Of a stretch of 64,000 nt of DNA, positions 12,524-24,400 are shown one piece after another (within the stretch, counting starts at the first letter, position 1; the number at the start of each line of letters is the position of its first letter). Below the pieces are notes generated by a model. The model made no database searches and had not been told where the DNA came from. It was given only the letters and a program-made list of their open reading frames with translations. Source of the DNA: Diplosphaera chodatii (taxonomy: Eukaryota; Chlorophyta; Trebouxiophyceae; Prasiolales; Stichococcaceae); the NCBI GenBank assembly GCA_032358165.1, contig JAALGY010000057.1, positions 1,240,001 through 1,304,000 on the forward strand, read 5' to 3'. Position numbers and translations under genes: made by a program.

Positions 12524-13253
12524 CCGGCTCCCATGTAGACAACTTGCTGCGTGGGCCATGATGGGCGATCACATACAGGCGCAGTCCTGAGCTATGCAGC
12601 ATACGTTGCGCACCGCCCATCGTCACAGTGCCCTAATTGTGGCCAAGCTAGTCAGGGGAAGCACTTCGGTCGTGCACTGTATTTCATAGAGCAGACTTTG
12701 GCAGGCGCGGCCACGAACGATTCACCACTCTGGCGCAGCACTGTGAATTGCGAGGGTTGACACCTGCACAAACAGGGCTCGCAGCTATTGCTCATGACAC
12801 GCTGCTTTGGCGCTGGCCACATATTTGCTCGCAGCCATTTGTTCCTCATTTTTTGTAGGTGTTGCAGCGTGATCCTACCGCTCGTGAACCGTCTAGCAGG
12901 TGGCCCCACCGCTTCTGCAGCATAATGTTGCCAGGCTGTTCTTGATCTCGCCGTGCTGGATGCCATGCCGGCTCTGTTAGATGCAAAGAGCCCTTCGGCT
13001 GCAGGGCATGCGTGAAGAGGCAACTATCCCATACTAGGGAGGCCATCACATGGGCTCATCGTTGTCTGGCTGCTCACCACTCTTGCCCGCAGCTGTTGCA
13101 GCCGCTATGACCAAATCACTGCAGCATGGACACAAACCCGCAGTGTCCTGCTTAGAACCACGTCTGCTGTGCTGGATGAATGCACCTACCCAGCAACCTG
13201 CATGGCAGATATCAGCGACGTAAAAACAACGGGCGTTCGCAAAGCGAAACGCG

Positions 13254-13837
13254 AATTTGACCCCCTTTATTGCAGTCCTTGCCTCCTTGGTCGCTTGGTG
13301 GGGAAGCCAGTGATTGATGCACAACAGCATAAAGTTTGTTCGATGCCAGCCAAGACTACGAACTCAAAGTTCGATCAGGTTAAACCTACATCGGCATTCT
13401 GTATCTCCGACAGGTCCAGCACCGCCGTCTGTTATACGCTATCAACGCAGCAGCGACCGATAACAGCGAAATGAAGGTCAACAGAGTCGGCTTGCACTGC
13501 CTAGATCCGGTCCAAGAAGGCCGCAGCAGACGACATACTGCAGACCGTAAACTTTGGCGAGTAGCTTATTTGCGTGTAGTTTATAACTTTTAACACCGGG
13601 TGACTTTACGGCAGAATTCGACGCGGCCCGTGGCCTTGGTAATATACATCAGTACGCCACGGCCTGGTAGCATCTGCATACACCTATGAGAAGCTCGTAC
13701 CGCGCGGCCGTTAGCCGGTTGACACTCCTTGCCATCGGCAGGGCGCCGATTCGACATCACGTTGGCAACCCTCTAGGGCTTTGTTCGGAACGCGCAACCA
13801 TCCTTACAAATTTGACCCCCCTGGGGGGGGTCAAATT
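13254..13837. repeat. Candidate MITE-like segment with 12-bp inverted termini
   Basis: The sequence AATTTGACCCCC occurs at 13254-13265, and its exact reverse complement GGGGGTCAAATT closes the segment at 13826-13837. The right end is itself a nearly perfect palindrome: arms at 13809-13821 and 13825-13837 around a 3-base centre. No coding potential is seen inside. Short inverted termini around a non-coding body suggest a miniature inverted-repeat element, but a clean target-site duplication is not visible (flanks AACGCG and AACACG match only in part). Confidence 0.35.
13809..13837. repeat. Perfect 13-bp-arm palindrome
   Basis: The left arm AATTTGACCCCCC and right arm GGGGGGTCAAATT are exact reverse complements separated by three bases. 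It could form a stable hairpin. It also serves as the right boundary of the candidate element above. Confidence 0.85.
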
Positions 13838-14398
13838 AACACGGCGGCCATTTTCCGCTGTAAATCCCGCCACCGCCCCGCACTCTGTGCCGAACCAAAG
13901 GTAGTGCAAGGAGGTCCTGGGCATGCATTTTCCACGGTCGTCTGCAGTGCTGTGATGTCAAGACCTCGTTCTGATCCATCAGATCATGAGAGTCAGCAGA
14001 GCCGCACAGCCAGCAATCTGGCAAGGGTCATGCTGACCAGCCACCTTCGCAGGAGTGCACAAGCAAGTTCATGCACATCCTGACCCACTGAGGACCCTGC
14101 GTGCCCACAGTACGCCAAGAGAGATTCACGTCGGCCTTTGCTCCCCTCGCATCAAGGATGTGGTCAACGAGCACAGAGTTGGACGATACAACAGCAGCCA
14201 AGGTGAACCCATCATCAGCAGTGCTAGCAGGGACTGTCCCAGCTTGATGCATCCCTGGTCACCTTAGGATCTCTATGTGCGGTCAAGGCGCGAGCAGCTC
14301 GGGTATGCTATGACGAGTGCATAAGTGAGCTTCGTGACCATTGGCTCCGGAATGCCGGAAAGCAGGCGTGGCAGACCCATGGTGCATCGGCTGGAGGG

Positions 14399-17300
14399 AT
14401 GAGCATGTGGCGGACCAGGCGGACCAAAGTGCTGGCTGCGCTTGTGCTGTTGGGCATTCTGTGGGTGTGGCTGGGCAGCGGCACGGGTAACCTGCAACCT
14501 GCGCTGCACCACTTCGTCAAAGTGGATGGTACACAGGTGCTTCTCACCCTTTGTGTTGGTGCTGCCAGCCATGCTGTGCCTGCTGTCCGTTGGGTCTTTC
14601 TGAAGTACAACATTGGATGATGAAAAGCATGTATGTACCTACTTGCTGCGCCTCTGGCTGCAGTTCATGCTGCATTGCCGGCCCTTCTTGGTGCGCTCGT
14701 ATGTGCACCCGTGCAGTGCACTTTGAATCAGATGTTGCACTTTGCACAAAGCTGCTGGCGGGATTACTCCCGCGGCATTGAAGTGGTGTTGATTGACAGG
14801 TTGCCGGCTTCAACGCACATGACCTGATTGAGATGGCATCGATCAAGACTAGCGACTATGTAACAGTGGGTGGGTTGCAGTATCGTATGTGAAAGCTGTC
14901 AACATCACAACGGGGCAAATCATATTGCATGCCGCGCTCATGCTGTGTCTGCCGACGACAGAGGGCCGGCCCGGCAAAGCAGTCGTTCAGGATGCCTTCC
15001 TCAATGCCTCGAAGGCTGGCCTGAACACAGGTACATTTCGATGTTGTGTGACGACTGTTGATTGCACGCACAGCTGGCCTGCAGGTGCAAAGCGTCCTCA
15101 TGAGTATGCTGTGCATGACTGCAGTGCGGGTATTTGCACATGCCACTTCTGCTGAGTTTAGTATCCAGGTATGTAACATGTCACAAGAGCATGGCATTGA
15201 CTGTAGTGAAGGGCTGGCCGTTAGAATATGAAGTGTTCTGGCCGCAGCTGTGATCACCTTTGGGCTGCGTCCATGCAGACTGGTCCAGGGGACGTCGATT
15301 ACCGCTCGCTCCTGGGCCTGGACTATGTGATCACCCAGGCGCAGGCGCATGGTGCGCAACCTTTGCAACTGCAGGCCAGCTTTTGCACGACGACAAATTG
15401 TCAGTTGACACACCTCAGTGGCCAGAGAAGCTCGCCAGAACAACCCTCGCATCACCTGCAATGTGAGGAGCATAGATCTGGGGCAACTGATGCCTCTTCT
15501 GCTGGCGAAGGCTGTGCCATCTGTGCCGTTCGCTCCTGACCCAGGCATGAAGGTGCTGCTGAGCCTGGCGGACAACTGGAAGTATGCGGGCGGCGTGGAC
15601 CAGTATGTGGACTGGAGCTCCTCCGCCCCGGAGCGGGGCGCCGCCCGCCCCCGCCCGGCCGACGCAGAGGGCGACGCCGACAACACGGTGCGGTGGACGG
15701 GGCCAGACACACCACGCTGCTGCACTAGAGCCTGCCCTGCATCAGCTGCTCACATGCAGGGCAGGATGACAGCCCTGCAGACCTGCCAGCGCCTGCATAG
15801 ATCTAGGCACTGGCTCCCCCTACTGATGAGCGCTACAATGGTCGACTGATCAGCACTCTGAGGGTGCAGAAAGACGACCCGCTGCAGCAGGAGTATGAGG
15901 CAGAGCGGCATGCCCTGTTCTTCACAGATCGGAACTGCCGCCACCTCTATAAGGTGAACCAGTGCACAGATGGCCAGCCGACTGTGTCAGCATGCTACCA
16001 AGTGCCCAGCTGAGCTCATAGCTTACATGGTTTGCTGCTGGCGGCGCCTCAGCTGACCATCACGTCTCTCGATACTTTGCAGGAGTATGCGAAGAAAGTC
16101 ATCCTGCGCCGCAACCGCCTGAATGGCCGGTTGTACAAGGATGACGACACCATCATGGCGTGGGGCCTGCTGAATGAGCCACGATGCGAAACGTACAAGG
16201 TGAACGCACATTTCTGTGCAGGTCGTACACACAGTGCAGGCCACATGTCAGCAGTGCAGTCAGCTGGTGGGTGTATAGTGTTTGGCTCGCGAGTGCAGTC
16301 CCCAGACTGTGGCAGCCACTTCCATGACTGGGTGTCTGAGATGGCAGCGTTTGTAAAGCGTCTGGCGCCGAAGCAGCTGCTGACCATTGGCTCAGAGGTA
16401 TGCTGTGTTGCACGTCAAACGTCGTAGCGGCGCCCAAGTGTATGACATGAATAGACCTGCGCGACAACAACTGCAACATGTGCTGCCAGTCTGTCTGCAT
16501 TTGTGCACGCAGGGCTTTTTCGAGGCGGGCTCCCTGCGGGTTGATGTCAACCCCGGAGACTGGGCAACAGGAAGCGGGCAGGCATTTGCCAAGAACCATG
16601 CACTGAGGGACATCGACTTCACCACAGTGGGCTGGACATGTAGTGGCATTTACAGTTGTCAGCTGCCCCGACGCAGTATATCGTACATGAGGGTGAACGA
16701 AGGTTGGTGCCTGAATGACTCCCGATGCCGCCCTGCAGATTCATGTGTGGCCTGACAACTGGAAAGGGTAAGCACTGGTCGTGTGCATGTTGTTACTTGC
16801 TGACCACCGGTGGAAAGCCCTCAATATGACGGCTCCGGAAATGTTGGTGGTCACAGGTATACACCAGAATACGCTCAAAAGTGGGTTTTGGCACATGTGT
16901 CTGAGGCTCAGCAGCTGTCGAAGCCCCTGCTCATCGAGGAGTTTGGCAGGAAGCTGGTGCCATCTCGTACTGAGTCAGGTGGTGTACCATGTTCGACTGA
17001 CATGTGCGCGCTTCCACATCGCGCTCATTAAGCGCTGCAACGACTCAACGGCTTTGCTTGCTGTCTGCCGAGGTCAAGCACGGGCTTGCAGAGGGTCGGG
17101 ACCTCACATTCAAGCTGTTGTTCGACCTCGTCGAGAACTCTGTCAGGACGTATGCCCTTGTCATGCTGAAACATTGCCGTCAGCATGGACCGACCATGCA
17201 TCAGAGTTGCTGCCGTCCGCACATCATGAGGGAGCACACTGTCGCGCATATGCACGCAGGGGCCAGGCGCTGCAGGGGTCGCTGTTTTGGCGCCTGGATG

Positions 17301-17750
17301 TGCCAGTCTACAAGAAGGAGCTCTGGCCTGGTGCATACCCAGTGCGGTGCGTCTGCTGGTGGGCAACACAGTCGGATGACACCCGCATCACACGCAGGGC
17401 TATCACGTTTAGTTGCTAGATATGCCTGCAGGCCTGAGCACTCCACCTGGACCATCATCAGTGCGCATGCGGCCCTGCTGCACAACATCAGTCTGGAAGC
17501 CGGCCTCGCGCCGCTGTGCACATCGCAGCATGAGCGGGACTGCTACGTGCTGCAATCCTTTGGGCCCGTCAACAGGCGCGAAGCCAGTTCCCTGCTACGA
17601 TCATCAGGGCTCGCTGACTTCGTGTCAGCGAAAGCTCACAGCCAGCGTGCACCCATGCTTCAGTGCCCGCCACCTCCCATGCAAATACGTTCCTCGGCAT
17701 GTGCCCTGCTGCTCGACTCTTCGACGGCCTGTGCTTTGCAACGGACTTGA
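14399..17750 (+). CDS. GH5 mannan endo-1,4-beta-mannosidase, membrane-anchored or secreted, multi-exon
   Basis: The ATG at 14399 gives MSMWRTRRTK followed by the hydrophobic segment VLAALVLLGILWVWLGSG, a type II anchor or uncleaved signal. Exons then follow the plant and fungal mannanase order: GLDYVITQAQAHGAQ (about 15308-15352), KVLLSLADNWKYAGGVDQYV (about 15550-15610), AKKVILRRNRLNGRLYKDD (about 16090-16146), MAWGLLNEPRC with the acid/base Glu (about 16155-16190), WVSEMAAFVKRL (about 16330), GHRYTPEYAQKW (about 16855-16885), KPLLIEEFGRK with the nucleophile Glu (about 16923-16953) and LQGSLFWRLDVPVY (about 17275-17310), then STWTIISAHAALLHNIS. The enzyme hydrolyses internal beta-1,4-mannosyl links; mannans occur in many green-algal walls, so wall remodelling is a reasonable inference. 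The ORF stop at 17750 is tentative. TGTAA, the usual algal polyadenylation signal, occurs at 18093-18097. Confidence 0.87.
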
Positions 17751-19778
17751 CGTTTGGTTGCAGGTGCATAAGGCGGCCTGCAGCATGCATGGAGCTGGTG
17801 CATGCAGCAAACTCGACGCCCAATGCAGCCAGCGGTGGCCAGGAGGTCAGCACCAACCCCAGCAGCCGAGGTCCCGCCAGATACATCACACGCGAGAGTT
17901 GCTGCAAGGAGGCTCATGGCTCCTGCTTCCCATTTTAGGGCCTGTGTGGCGGCACCTCGGTTGCAGGACGTCGATGCTTAGAAGGTCTTCCCCTCCACAT
18001 CGGGCGCTACTGCAACCGGCATATACGTCCCGCCCATCGGCGGGGATGTAGCCGGCAAGCTTGTGGCTTCATCCCGATATTGAAGTTGGTTATGTAAAAC
18101 TTGCATGCATCAGCAAGCAGCCGCTGGTGACGACAATCCAGTCGAACCGGCGGTTTCTTCATGAAGGCCCTGTCGTGCAAGAAACTGTAGTCGTGAGCAA
18201 AGCCGGCTGTGAATCCAGGAGATGAAGTAATTGGCGGCAGGTGGGGTAAATGTGTTTACTCCCCCTCAGTCGTCTCTTGCCACCCGCCTTGCATGCATGC
18301 TGCAAACCTGTTGCAAGGTCCTCGCACGTCGTGCTACGAGGCGCCAGGTTGGGCTCGAGCGTCATCAGGGCGTGCGGCCAATGTGTTCACGTCAGCTGTT
18401 GCTGAGGTGCCGGTCAACGTTGCATGGGTAATCTACCGCTGCCCTGCACAAATTTGGCGGCAGCATTGCAGTGGCTGCTTTGATCCCAGGTTGTATCGAT
18501 GTCCGATTGACAGCAGCAGCGCTTGTGAGGGCCGGCATAGGAGGATCTCGGTCAAGACGTGCAGTTTCGCGCGCTACAGTGCGACCTTTGTGTGTGGCAC
18601 GTCTAGCGGCTCGCAGGCAGCAGTCTGAACGTCTGCGGCATATTCTAGGCCCCATGAGCATCGGTGGTGTCGCTGGCGCCGTGCCCGGAACCGGTGGGTG
18701 CATGCACATCACTAGTGCGAGTGGTCAAACGCATCGTGAAAGCATGGATGATAGGAGGGACCGCACCCATGAATGCCACGTGTATACAACCAGCGTCAAA
18801 GTGCAAAGTGTAGCCCCAGTGACATGCACCCGCCGCTCATGGGTTTGGCGCCTTGAGTCGTGTCAGCAATGCGGGAAGCCTTCACGGGCGACAGAATCTT
18901 GATCGCGGCGAGCTGACGCAGAGAGGCAGCTGCTGTACATGATATTGCGCTCTTCTGACGTTGCACAGCATGCATGATGCTGGCAGATGGCGAGGAGTGC
19001 GCTGGGGGCCTGCCTACTGACGGGGACGACTGTGGAATACGGGAGGCGCCTGCGCCCCTTCCCCGGCACCCGGGCCGCAGCCGGTGAGCGAGTGCCTGAA
19101 TCATACGTCACGTACACAAATGGCACCCGATGCTGCACCCACCCCGCCCAGATGCAGGCCATTGGGCGGGTAAGCGTTTCGAACACGACACCGGTCACCG
19201 CTGTGTGCATGCTGCGTAGCCGCGCCTGCGGACTACTCGCACCCTGCTGACACCCTCTCATATGTATCTTCCGGTCGATTCTGGAATCACACGGCAGAAG
19301 ACGCGCCAAACAGACCGAACGGCGATGGAAGTCGAGCGAACGGGTCCATGACTGCTGCATGCAGGAAGCCCAGCAAGTGCCGAGCACCGCATCAAACCAA
19401 TTCTGTGGGTATCTCGAGCGCATTTGGGCTGATGCCGGGAGCTGGTGATGCCGCCGCTGCGAGGCAGTCACGCAGGCATGCACAGCCGATGCAGGTCAGT
19501 CACGTCAGGGTGACCCGCCCCTGCACGTCAGAGTTGTTCTCCAGGCAGCTCTATGTTTTTCTTGAAGCCTCAGAAGGACACCCAAAGGCTGTGTCGCTGC
19601 CCGCATCGCCAGTGGTGCGGGTCATGTCATGTGCACATGCATTAGAGGGGTGGCCCGAAGCTCTTCGGTGTCTGCCAGATGCCTCACGTTGAAGGCAAAA
19701 TGGCACGCAGCAGTTTGAAGCTTGCACTTCCTGCCACAGGCCGCTGCCGAATGCGTGCGGCCGGACACCAACCTTGCC
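17751..19778. other. Unresolved 2-kb interval
   Basis: The first few hundred bases are probably mannanase 3' UTR. A minus-strand frame ending at 17978 (reading MGGTYMPVAVAPDVEGKTF before a stop) and a plus-strand frame at 18471-18720 (Ala/Arg-rich) look mildly protein-like, but neither joins to convincing exons or shows a family motif. The B3-gene promoter should lie at the right end. I do not assign a gene here. Confidence 0.4.
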
Positions 19779-22515
19779 ATGCCCAGCGGTGACTCTCCCA
19801 AACACGCAGCATCCATGGCAGCGGCCAGGGGTTGCAAGCGCAAGTCTGCCAGCTTAGAACTTGCTCAGGTGCGCATAAGCAGCAGGTTGCTGTGAGCAGG
19901 CATTCTGATCTGCAGCATCTTGGCACCTCCCCTGCAGTGCGCCTGTCAGGGTGGCGGTGTGAGCGCCTGCACCTCAGAGGTGCCGGTGGCCAATGTCCGC
20001 AGGCCACCAGCCGTGACGACTGCTCTGGCAGTGCGTCGCTGACTGGCGAGGCGGCGCTGGACGACGAAGACGTCGCTGACGCCGCTCGCCGGTCCTCAAG
20101 GTGCTGACTCGGAGGGCAGACTTTGCACTCCCATCCGGTCATGCATGCAGGGACATGGGCCTAGCATCTACTAGCAGCTTTCCGTGGTACTGAAGATTGA
20201 CGTCGTCTACGACTTGCTCCCGCAGGACAAAACGCTTCCGGAAGAGCGGGGATGTGGACTTTGCGCAGATCCTGGGGCGCGGCAGCCGTGCGCAGGACCT
20301 GGAAATGAGCTGCGACACGCATGGCTCACTTGGTACGCGTGCAGAGTGTCGCAGGCTCCACCTCGGCCACAACATGTTGCTGGTTCTCGCGCTGTCAGCA
20401 GCCATCATCCAGCAGACATCAAGAAGGTCCACAGCCATGAGCCCTGATATTGGACAGGGTCTGCTGCGGCTGAGTCTGCGCCGCTGGAGCGGCGGCCCAG
20501 CATCAGCAGCCCGCAGATGCTGCCGCCAGTGTCGGCAGCCACAGAAGACCTCCCTGGCGCCGGCTCCATGCAGGCCACCCTGAGCAGGGGCAAATCTGGA
20601 GGCGCCCGCGCTCGTAGAGGTGTTGCCACTACAGACCTCGCATCGTCACCTGCCTTCGAGAGTGGTCAGCTGACGTACACACCCTGCAGGGCATGACTGA
20701 GGGGCAGGCAAGGCCTGTGCCTGAGCTGGCATCCAATGCAGCAGTTTCACCTTTGGCTGCTCTCGGTATTGCAGGGCGGAAGCTGCTGACCGCCAAGCTG
20801 GCAGAGGACGCTGAGCTGGCGGCCGGGGGCGACGCCGAGTGCACGGTGCTGTGCGCCAAGGTGCTCACCAACAGCGACGCCAGCTCGGGGCGCATCATCC
20901 TGCCCCGCATCTACGTCGAGGCGAACCTGTCCTTCGTCATCGGCTACAGGTGCTTGAACAGCCCGGCCTCCTTGTCTGACGACGCTTGCAGGACAGGATG
21001 CATCTGTGCATGCTGAACAGGTGGTGTCCAGGTTGCTGCAACACGGCGCAGCTGTCAGGATGAATGCACATCTGCTCAACCAGCCATGCAAAGGCTTTGT
21101 GGAACCTGCTGATATCCTGCTGCGCAGGGCATACTCGCTGGCGGCGGTGGATGCGCAGGGCTGCAGCTACGACTTTGTGATCAAGTCGTGGGCGAATGGC
21201 ACGGAGCACCGCCGCGTGTACGTGCTGGAGCAGGCGGCGCCCTTCATCAAGGCGCACGCCCTGGCCGCCGGCGACGCAGTCGGCATCTGCACCAACGGAT
21301 CCGGCAGCCTCACCATCCTGGCCAACACACCCGAGGTACTGCCTCCACCGCAGTACAGCGGGGGCTGTCCTGCAGTGCAACCCTTACACTATTGCAGATT
21401 TTGTCATCCCAGGGTGGAACCTGTACTACAGCAATGCATCGCTGAGCCCGGCCCCACCCCATCGGTGTGTCTGCTGCTCCTCCAGGTGCATGCAGCGACG
21501 GTGCGTCCAGTGCTGGGGGGCATGGCGGCGCTGCGTGCAATGGCGGTGCCGGCCACCGGGAAGGTGCAGCCGCTGGTCACCGGCGCCCCCGCAGCCTCCT
21601 GCACCCGCACCCTGCACTGCACCAAGCCCGACAACCACCCAGGTGAGATCCCTGGCTTATGTGTCAGGGCGCCACTGCAGCTCGAAGTGGGGACCTGCGC
21701 ATCGGGAAAGGTTGCCAACCTGACCAAAAAGGACGCTTGGCGCAGGCTTCTGCTCCCGGTCCAAGGCGGCGGCCGCCGACGCACGCCATGCCCGCGACCT
21801 GGGCCTGCAGCTGCCCGCTTCCTCGGGCACCGGCGGCGCTGCGGCGGCGGAGGCGAGGCGCACGGCTGATGTGGAGCGGCCCACCCCGCAGCCGCCGCGC
21901 CGCCCCCGCAGCGAGCGCCCCACCAAGCCCACCCTCAGTAAGTCTGCCAGCCGGTACACATGCAAACAGATGGTCTGCCTCGGCATAGGCGGACTGCTGT
22001 CTGATAGCGGCAGCGCATTCATGTGCAGGATGCCCACCGCTGAGCCCCCTGCCACTGCAGAGATCCTGGCGCAGCAGGAGGCGCACGCAGACTCGCTGGC
22101 GGCGGAGGTGCTGATGTCGCTGCTGGGCTCCTCGGACAGCTTCGCCGCGTCCGACGACCATGCAGGCGACGGCGGCCGCCCCGCCGTCAGCTCGCGCCCC
22201 AGCACGCCGCTGCAGCCGGCGGAGGTGCAGCAGCCTGATGGGACGCCCGCGGTGGTGGCAGCCACGAAGCTGACCGTTGCCCCGGCGGCAACCGTGCCCA
22301 CCTGGCTCCCGGTGCGGCACGCGTCACCGCAGCGCAGCAGCAGCCACGCGGCGCCCACCCAGCAGTGCATCACAACCGGCTTCTCGCCCCGGCTCGCGCT
22401 GCAGCTGCCGGTGCGCGTCCTGCCCAGCTTCGGGGTGGCCGCCTGCCGCGCCGGGCAGCCGCTGCCGCTGTTCATGCCGCCGGCGCAGATGCTGCAGACC
22501 CCGCTGTCGCACTGA
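19779..22515 (+). CDS. B3-domain transcription factor, multi-exon
   Basis: A candidate start ATG at 19779 reads MPSGDSPKHAASMAAARGCK and splices through TGEAALDDEDVADAARRSS into a basic exon (TKRFRKSGDVDFAQILGRGS, about 20228-20287). The B3 DNA-binding fold follows over two exons: AECTVLCAKVLTNSDASSGR and IILPRIYVEANLSFVIGYR (about 20835-20950), then AAVDAQGCSYDFVIKSWANG, RRVYVLEQAAPFIKAH and LAAGDAVGI (about 21140-21290). The SD..SSGR..LP signature and the late GD are hallmarks of plant B3 domains (VAL/ABI3/ARF superfamily), which bind DNA in the major groove. The C-terminal half is Pro/Ala/Ser-rich, including SLAAEVLMSLLGSSDSFAAS. The stop at 22515 is followed by TGTAA at 22616-22620. The class within the B3 superfamily cannot be fixed by eye. 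Confidence 0.78.
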
Positions 22516-22615
22516 CAGCTGTGGGTGTGGTGCTGTGCTCCAGCAGGTCTGCGCTCGCACTCAGCCACCCTGCTGACTTGCACATCAAGTGTGTCTACCA
22601 GTTGCCCCCTGTAGG

Positions 22616-22620
22616 TGTAA
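22616..22620 (+). promoter_or_regulatory. Putative TGTAA polyadenylation signal of the B3 gene
   Basis: TGTAA is the usual green-algal poly(A) signal and sits 101 bases past the proposed B3 stop and before the next ATG at 22688. One pentamer this close to a stop can also occur by chance. Confidence 0.35.
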
Positions 22621-22687
22621 TTGCGCAGTGTGCTCGTTGCAGTCGCTGCCGGTGCACTTGACATTGTGCCAGATCTGATGCTAAGTC

Positions 22688-24070
22688 ATGCAGCTTGCCG
22701 TGCAGCAGGATCGTGCGCTGCCAAGAGCGGCCAGCGATGCAGCAGCGTCGGCCTGGCAGCACAAGGAGGCTGGGCTGCTGCGCACTGCGTCTGCCAGCGT
22801 GGTGCCAGCAGTCCGCAGCTGGAGAGAACAGCAGGGCGGCGACCACACCGGCGCTGCAGCAACATACTTGGGGTGTGACACCGCCAGCGGGGTAGCCACG
22901 CCACCACTGCAGGGCCGCCAGCAGGCAATGCCGCAGCCCTGCCATGCGATTACGGGGCCAGATTTACAATACCGTCGGGAGGCCACGAGCAGCGTCATGG
23001 GGTCATGCAGCCCATCGAAGGTTGCCAGCGCGGCTGCGCCGGTGTCGCCGTGCTTCAAGACGCCAGCAGCTGCGGAGGTGCTCGCCATGCAGTTGCCAGC
23101 TGCTGCGGGTGCACAGCGGACAGCCCGGCGGAGGCCAGCCGTCCCGCAGCCGAAGGCAGCGCGCCAACGGACGTTGGCGGTGCGGCAGCCCCGGAGGCCG
23201 AAGCCGCCCAGAGGCCACCCTTCAGCGGCAAAGCAGTCGTTACAGCAACGGGCGCCGCCGCCGCCGCCACCGCAGCCGCAGGCTGACGGTAGCCGGCACA
23301 GCATGGAAGCAGCAGGCGCAGCACAGCCCGATCAAGGAAGATCACACTCTGCAGACCCACCATGGCAGCAGCATGCAGACAACACCCAGGATGGGGACAT
23401 GTGGCGGCATCCACACACGCAGCCGCTGCCACCTTCGCTGTGGGAGGCCTTGGCAGCCCTGCAGTGTACTGGCATGCCACAGCCACAGTGGCCCCAGCAC
23501 CAGCAGCGGCAGCGGCAACAGCAGCAGCAGCACTGGCTGCTCGTGCCACCGCCAACACAACCAAGGCCTCATGCCCCTGGCGTTTGGTACAATGACGCAC
23601 GCCCAAGGCCCCAGCCGCCTACCCAGCAGCATGGCAGCCAAGACAACAACACCTACAGGCCTGCTGCCCAGCATGGCTGGCCCAACCTGCAGGCACCTGC
23701 ATCACAACCATGGCAGGGCAACATGTACAGACCGCAGCCCAGGTTGGCCGCCGTCCCTTCGAGCTGCTGGGGTGACGACGTGGCTGCTGATGCGCACAGC
23801 CAGCAGCAGAGGCACGATGCCCCTGGGTGTCAGTCGGTTCCAGGGTGGCCCCACCGGCCCACGGCAATGCACAGCATGGCGATTTCAGTGGCGCCACCGT
23901 CCATGCAGATGGTGCTGCAGCCGCCACCCGCAGCCGAGCGGCGGCCACAGCAGCAGCCGGTATGCAGCGCCGGGCCGTGGCAGGCTGCTGCGATGACCAG
24001 TGCTGCCATGGGGCAAAGCGGCAATGAGACCTGGGCCCCCTGGCGGCGTTCGGCATGTCAGCAACTATGA
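22688..24070 (+). CDS. Gln/Pro/Ala-rich single-exon ORF of unknown function
   Basis: An uninterrupted 460-codon frame from an ATG at 22688 to a TGA at 24070, with no visible intron. Composition is extreme: long stretches of Q, P, A and H (polyglutamine-like runs near 23500-23540 and a proline run near 23255-23280), scattered Trp, and a basic patch (TARRRPAVPQPKAARQRTL) near 23116-23172. No conserved domain was recognised. Such sequence is typical of disordered transcription-regulator regions, so it may be a separate nuclear protein or the terminal part of the B3 gene if the upstream stop is spliced out. A 350-codon overlapping frame (22944-23996) is also open, so coding status rests mainly on length. 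It converges on the LRR/coiled-coil gene. Confidence 0.45.
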   Translation: MQLAVQQDRALPRAASDAAASAWQHKEAGLLRTASASVVPAVRSWREQQGGDHTGAAATYLGCDTASGVATPPLQGRQQAMPQPCHAITGPDLQYRREATSSVMGSCSPSKVASAAAPVSPCFKTPAAAEVLAMQLPAAAGAQRTARRRPAVPQPKAARQRTLAVRQPRRPKPPRGHPSAAKQSLQQRAPPPPPPQPQADGSRHSMEAAGAAQPDQGRSHSADPPWQQHADNTQDGDMWRHPHTQPLPPSLWEALAALQCTGMPQPQWPQHQQRQRQQQQQHWLLVPPPTQPRPHAPGVWYNDARPRPQPPTQQHGSQDNNTYRPAAQHGWPNLQAPASQPWQGNMYRPQPRLAAVPSSCWGDDVAADAHSQQQRHDAPGCQSVPGWPHRPTAMHSMAISVAPPSMQMVLQPPPAAERRPQQQPVCSAGPWQAAAMTSAAMGQSGNETWAPWRRSACQQL

Positions 24071-24240
24071 CAATTTTGGCGTTCAAGGGCCAATTAAACT
24101 CCTGCCTCTGTTTCGCGGATCGAACTGTGCATGTTGCAACCAAGACGAGCCTGTCTGACAAACTCTCAGATCTGTACCTTTTTAGGTGATTTTGATGATG
24201 ATCGTATCTGATCATTTCCTCCGGGGCCATGCATGGTCCT

Positions 24241-24245
24241 TTACA
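24241..24245 (-). promoter_or_regulatory. Putative TGTAA polyadenylation signal of the LRR/coiled-coil gene
   Basis: The plus strand reads TTACA here, giving TGTAA on the minus strand about 155 bases beyond the stop of the minus-strand gene. The surrounding sequence is AT-richer than the exons, as expected for a 3' UTR. Confidence 0.35.
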
Positions 24246-24400
24246 TGGATGAACTGTGTTATTTTTAAGCGACCAGCGCTGCTTTGTTTTGCTGTGGTTT
24301 CTCCTGCCAGTGCATGCCTGTTACTCAGAGTATCAGGCGAGTTCAGAATGTGGCCTAATCTGTCAATGTGCCAAGTCAAGTTTTTCTGATGCACGCCCTG

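Larger units (their letters stand above)
12524..14398. other. Gene-poor interval between CAMTA and mannanase
   Basis: No ORF here shows family motifs or good splice continuity. It should contain the CAMTA 3' UTR and the mannanase promoter. The clearest structure is a 584-bp stretch with inverted termini (13254-13837), listed separately. Its middle is noticeably less GC-rich than the flanking genes. Confidence 0.5.

Noticed and set aside
17978..18110. Minus-strand frame ending MGGTYMPVAVAPDVEGKTF
   Set aside because: Protein-like over some 40 codons only. It overlaps the likely mannanase 3' UTR (TGTAA at 18093) and no upstream exon joins it in frame.
21657..22664. 335-codon minus-strand ORF
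   Set aside because: Antisense to the C-terminal half of the B3 protein; no domain or splice support.
22944..23996. 350-codon plus-strand ORF overlapping the Gln/Pro-rich ORF
   Set aside because: Arg/Ser/Cys-rich frame-shifted reading of the same repeats; the 22688 frame is longer and has more plausible composition.
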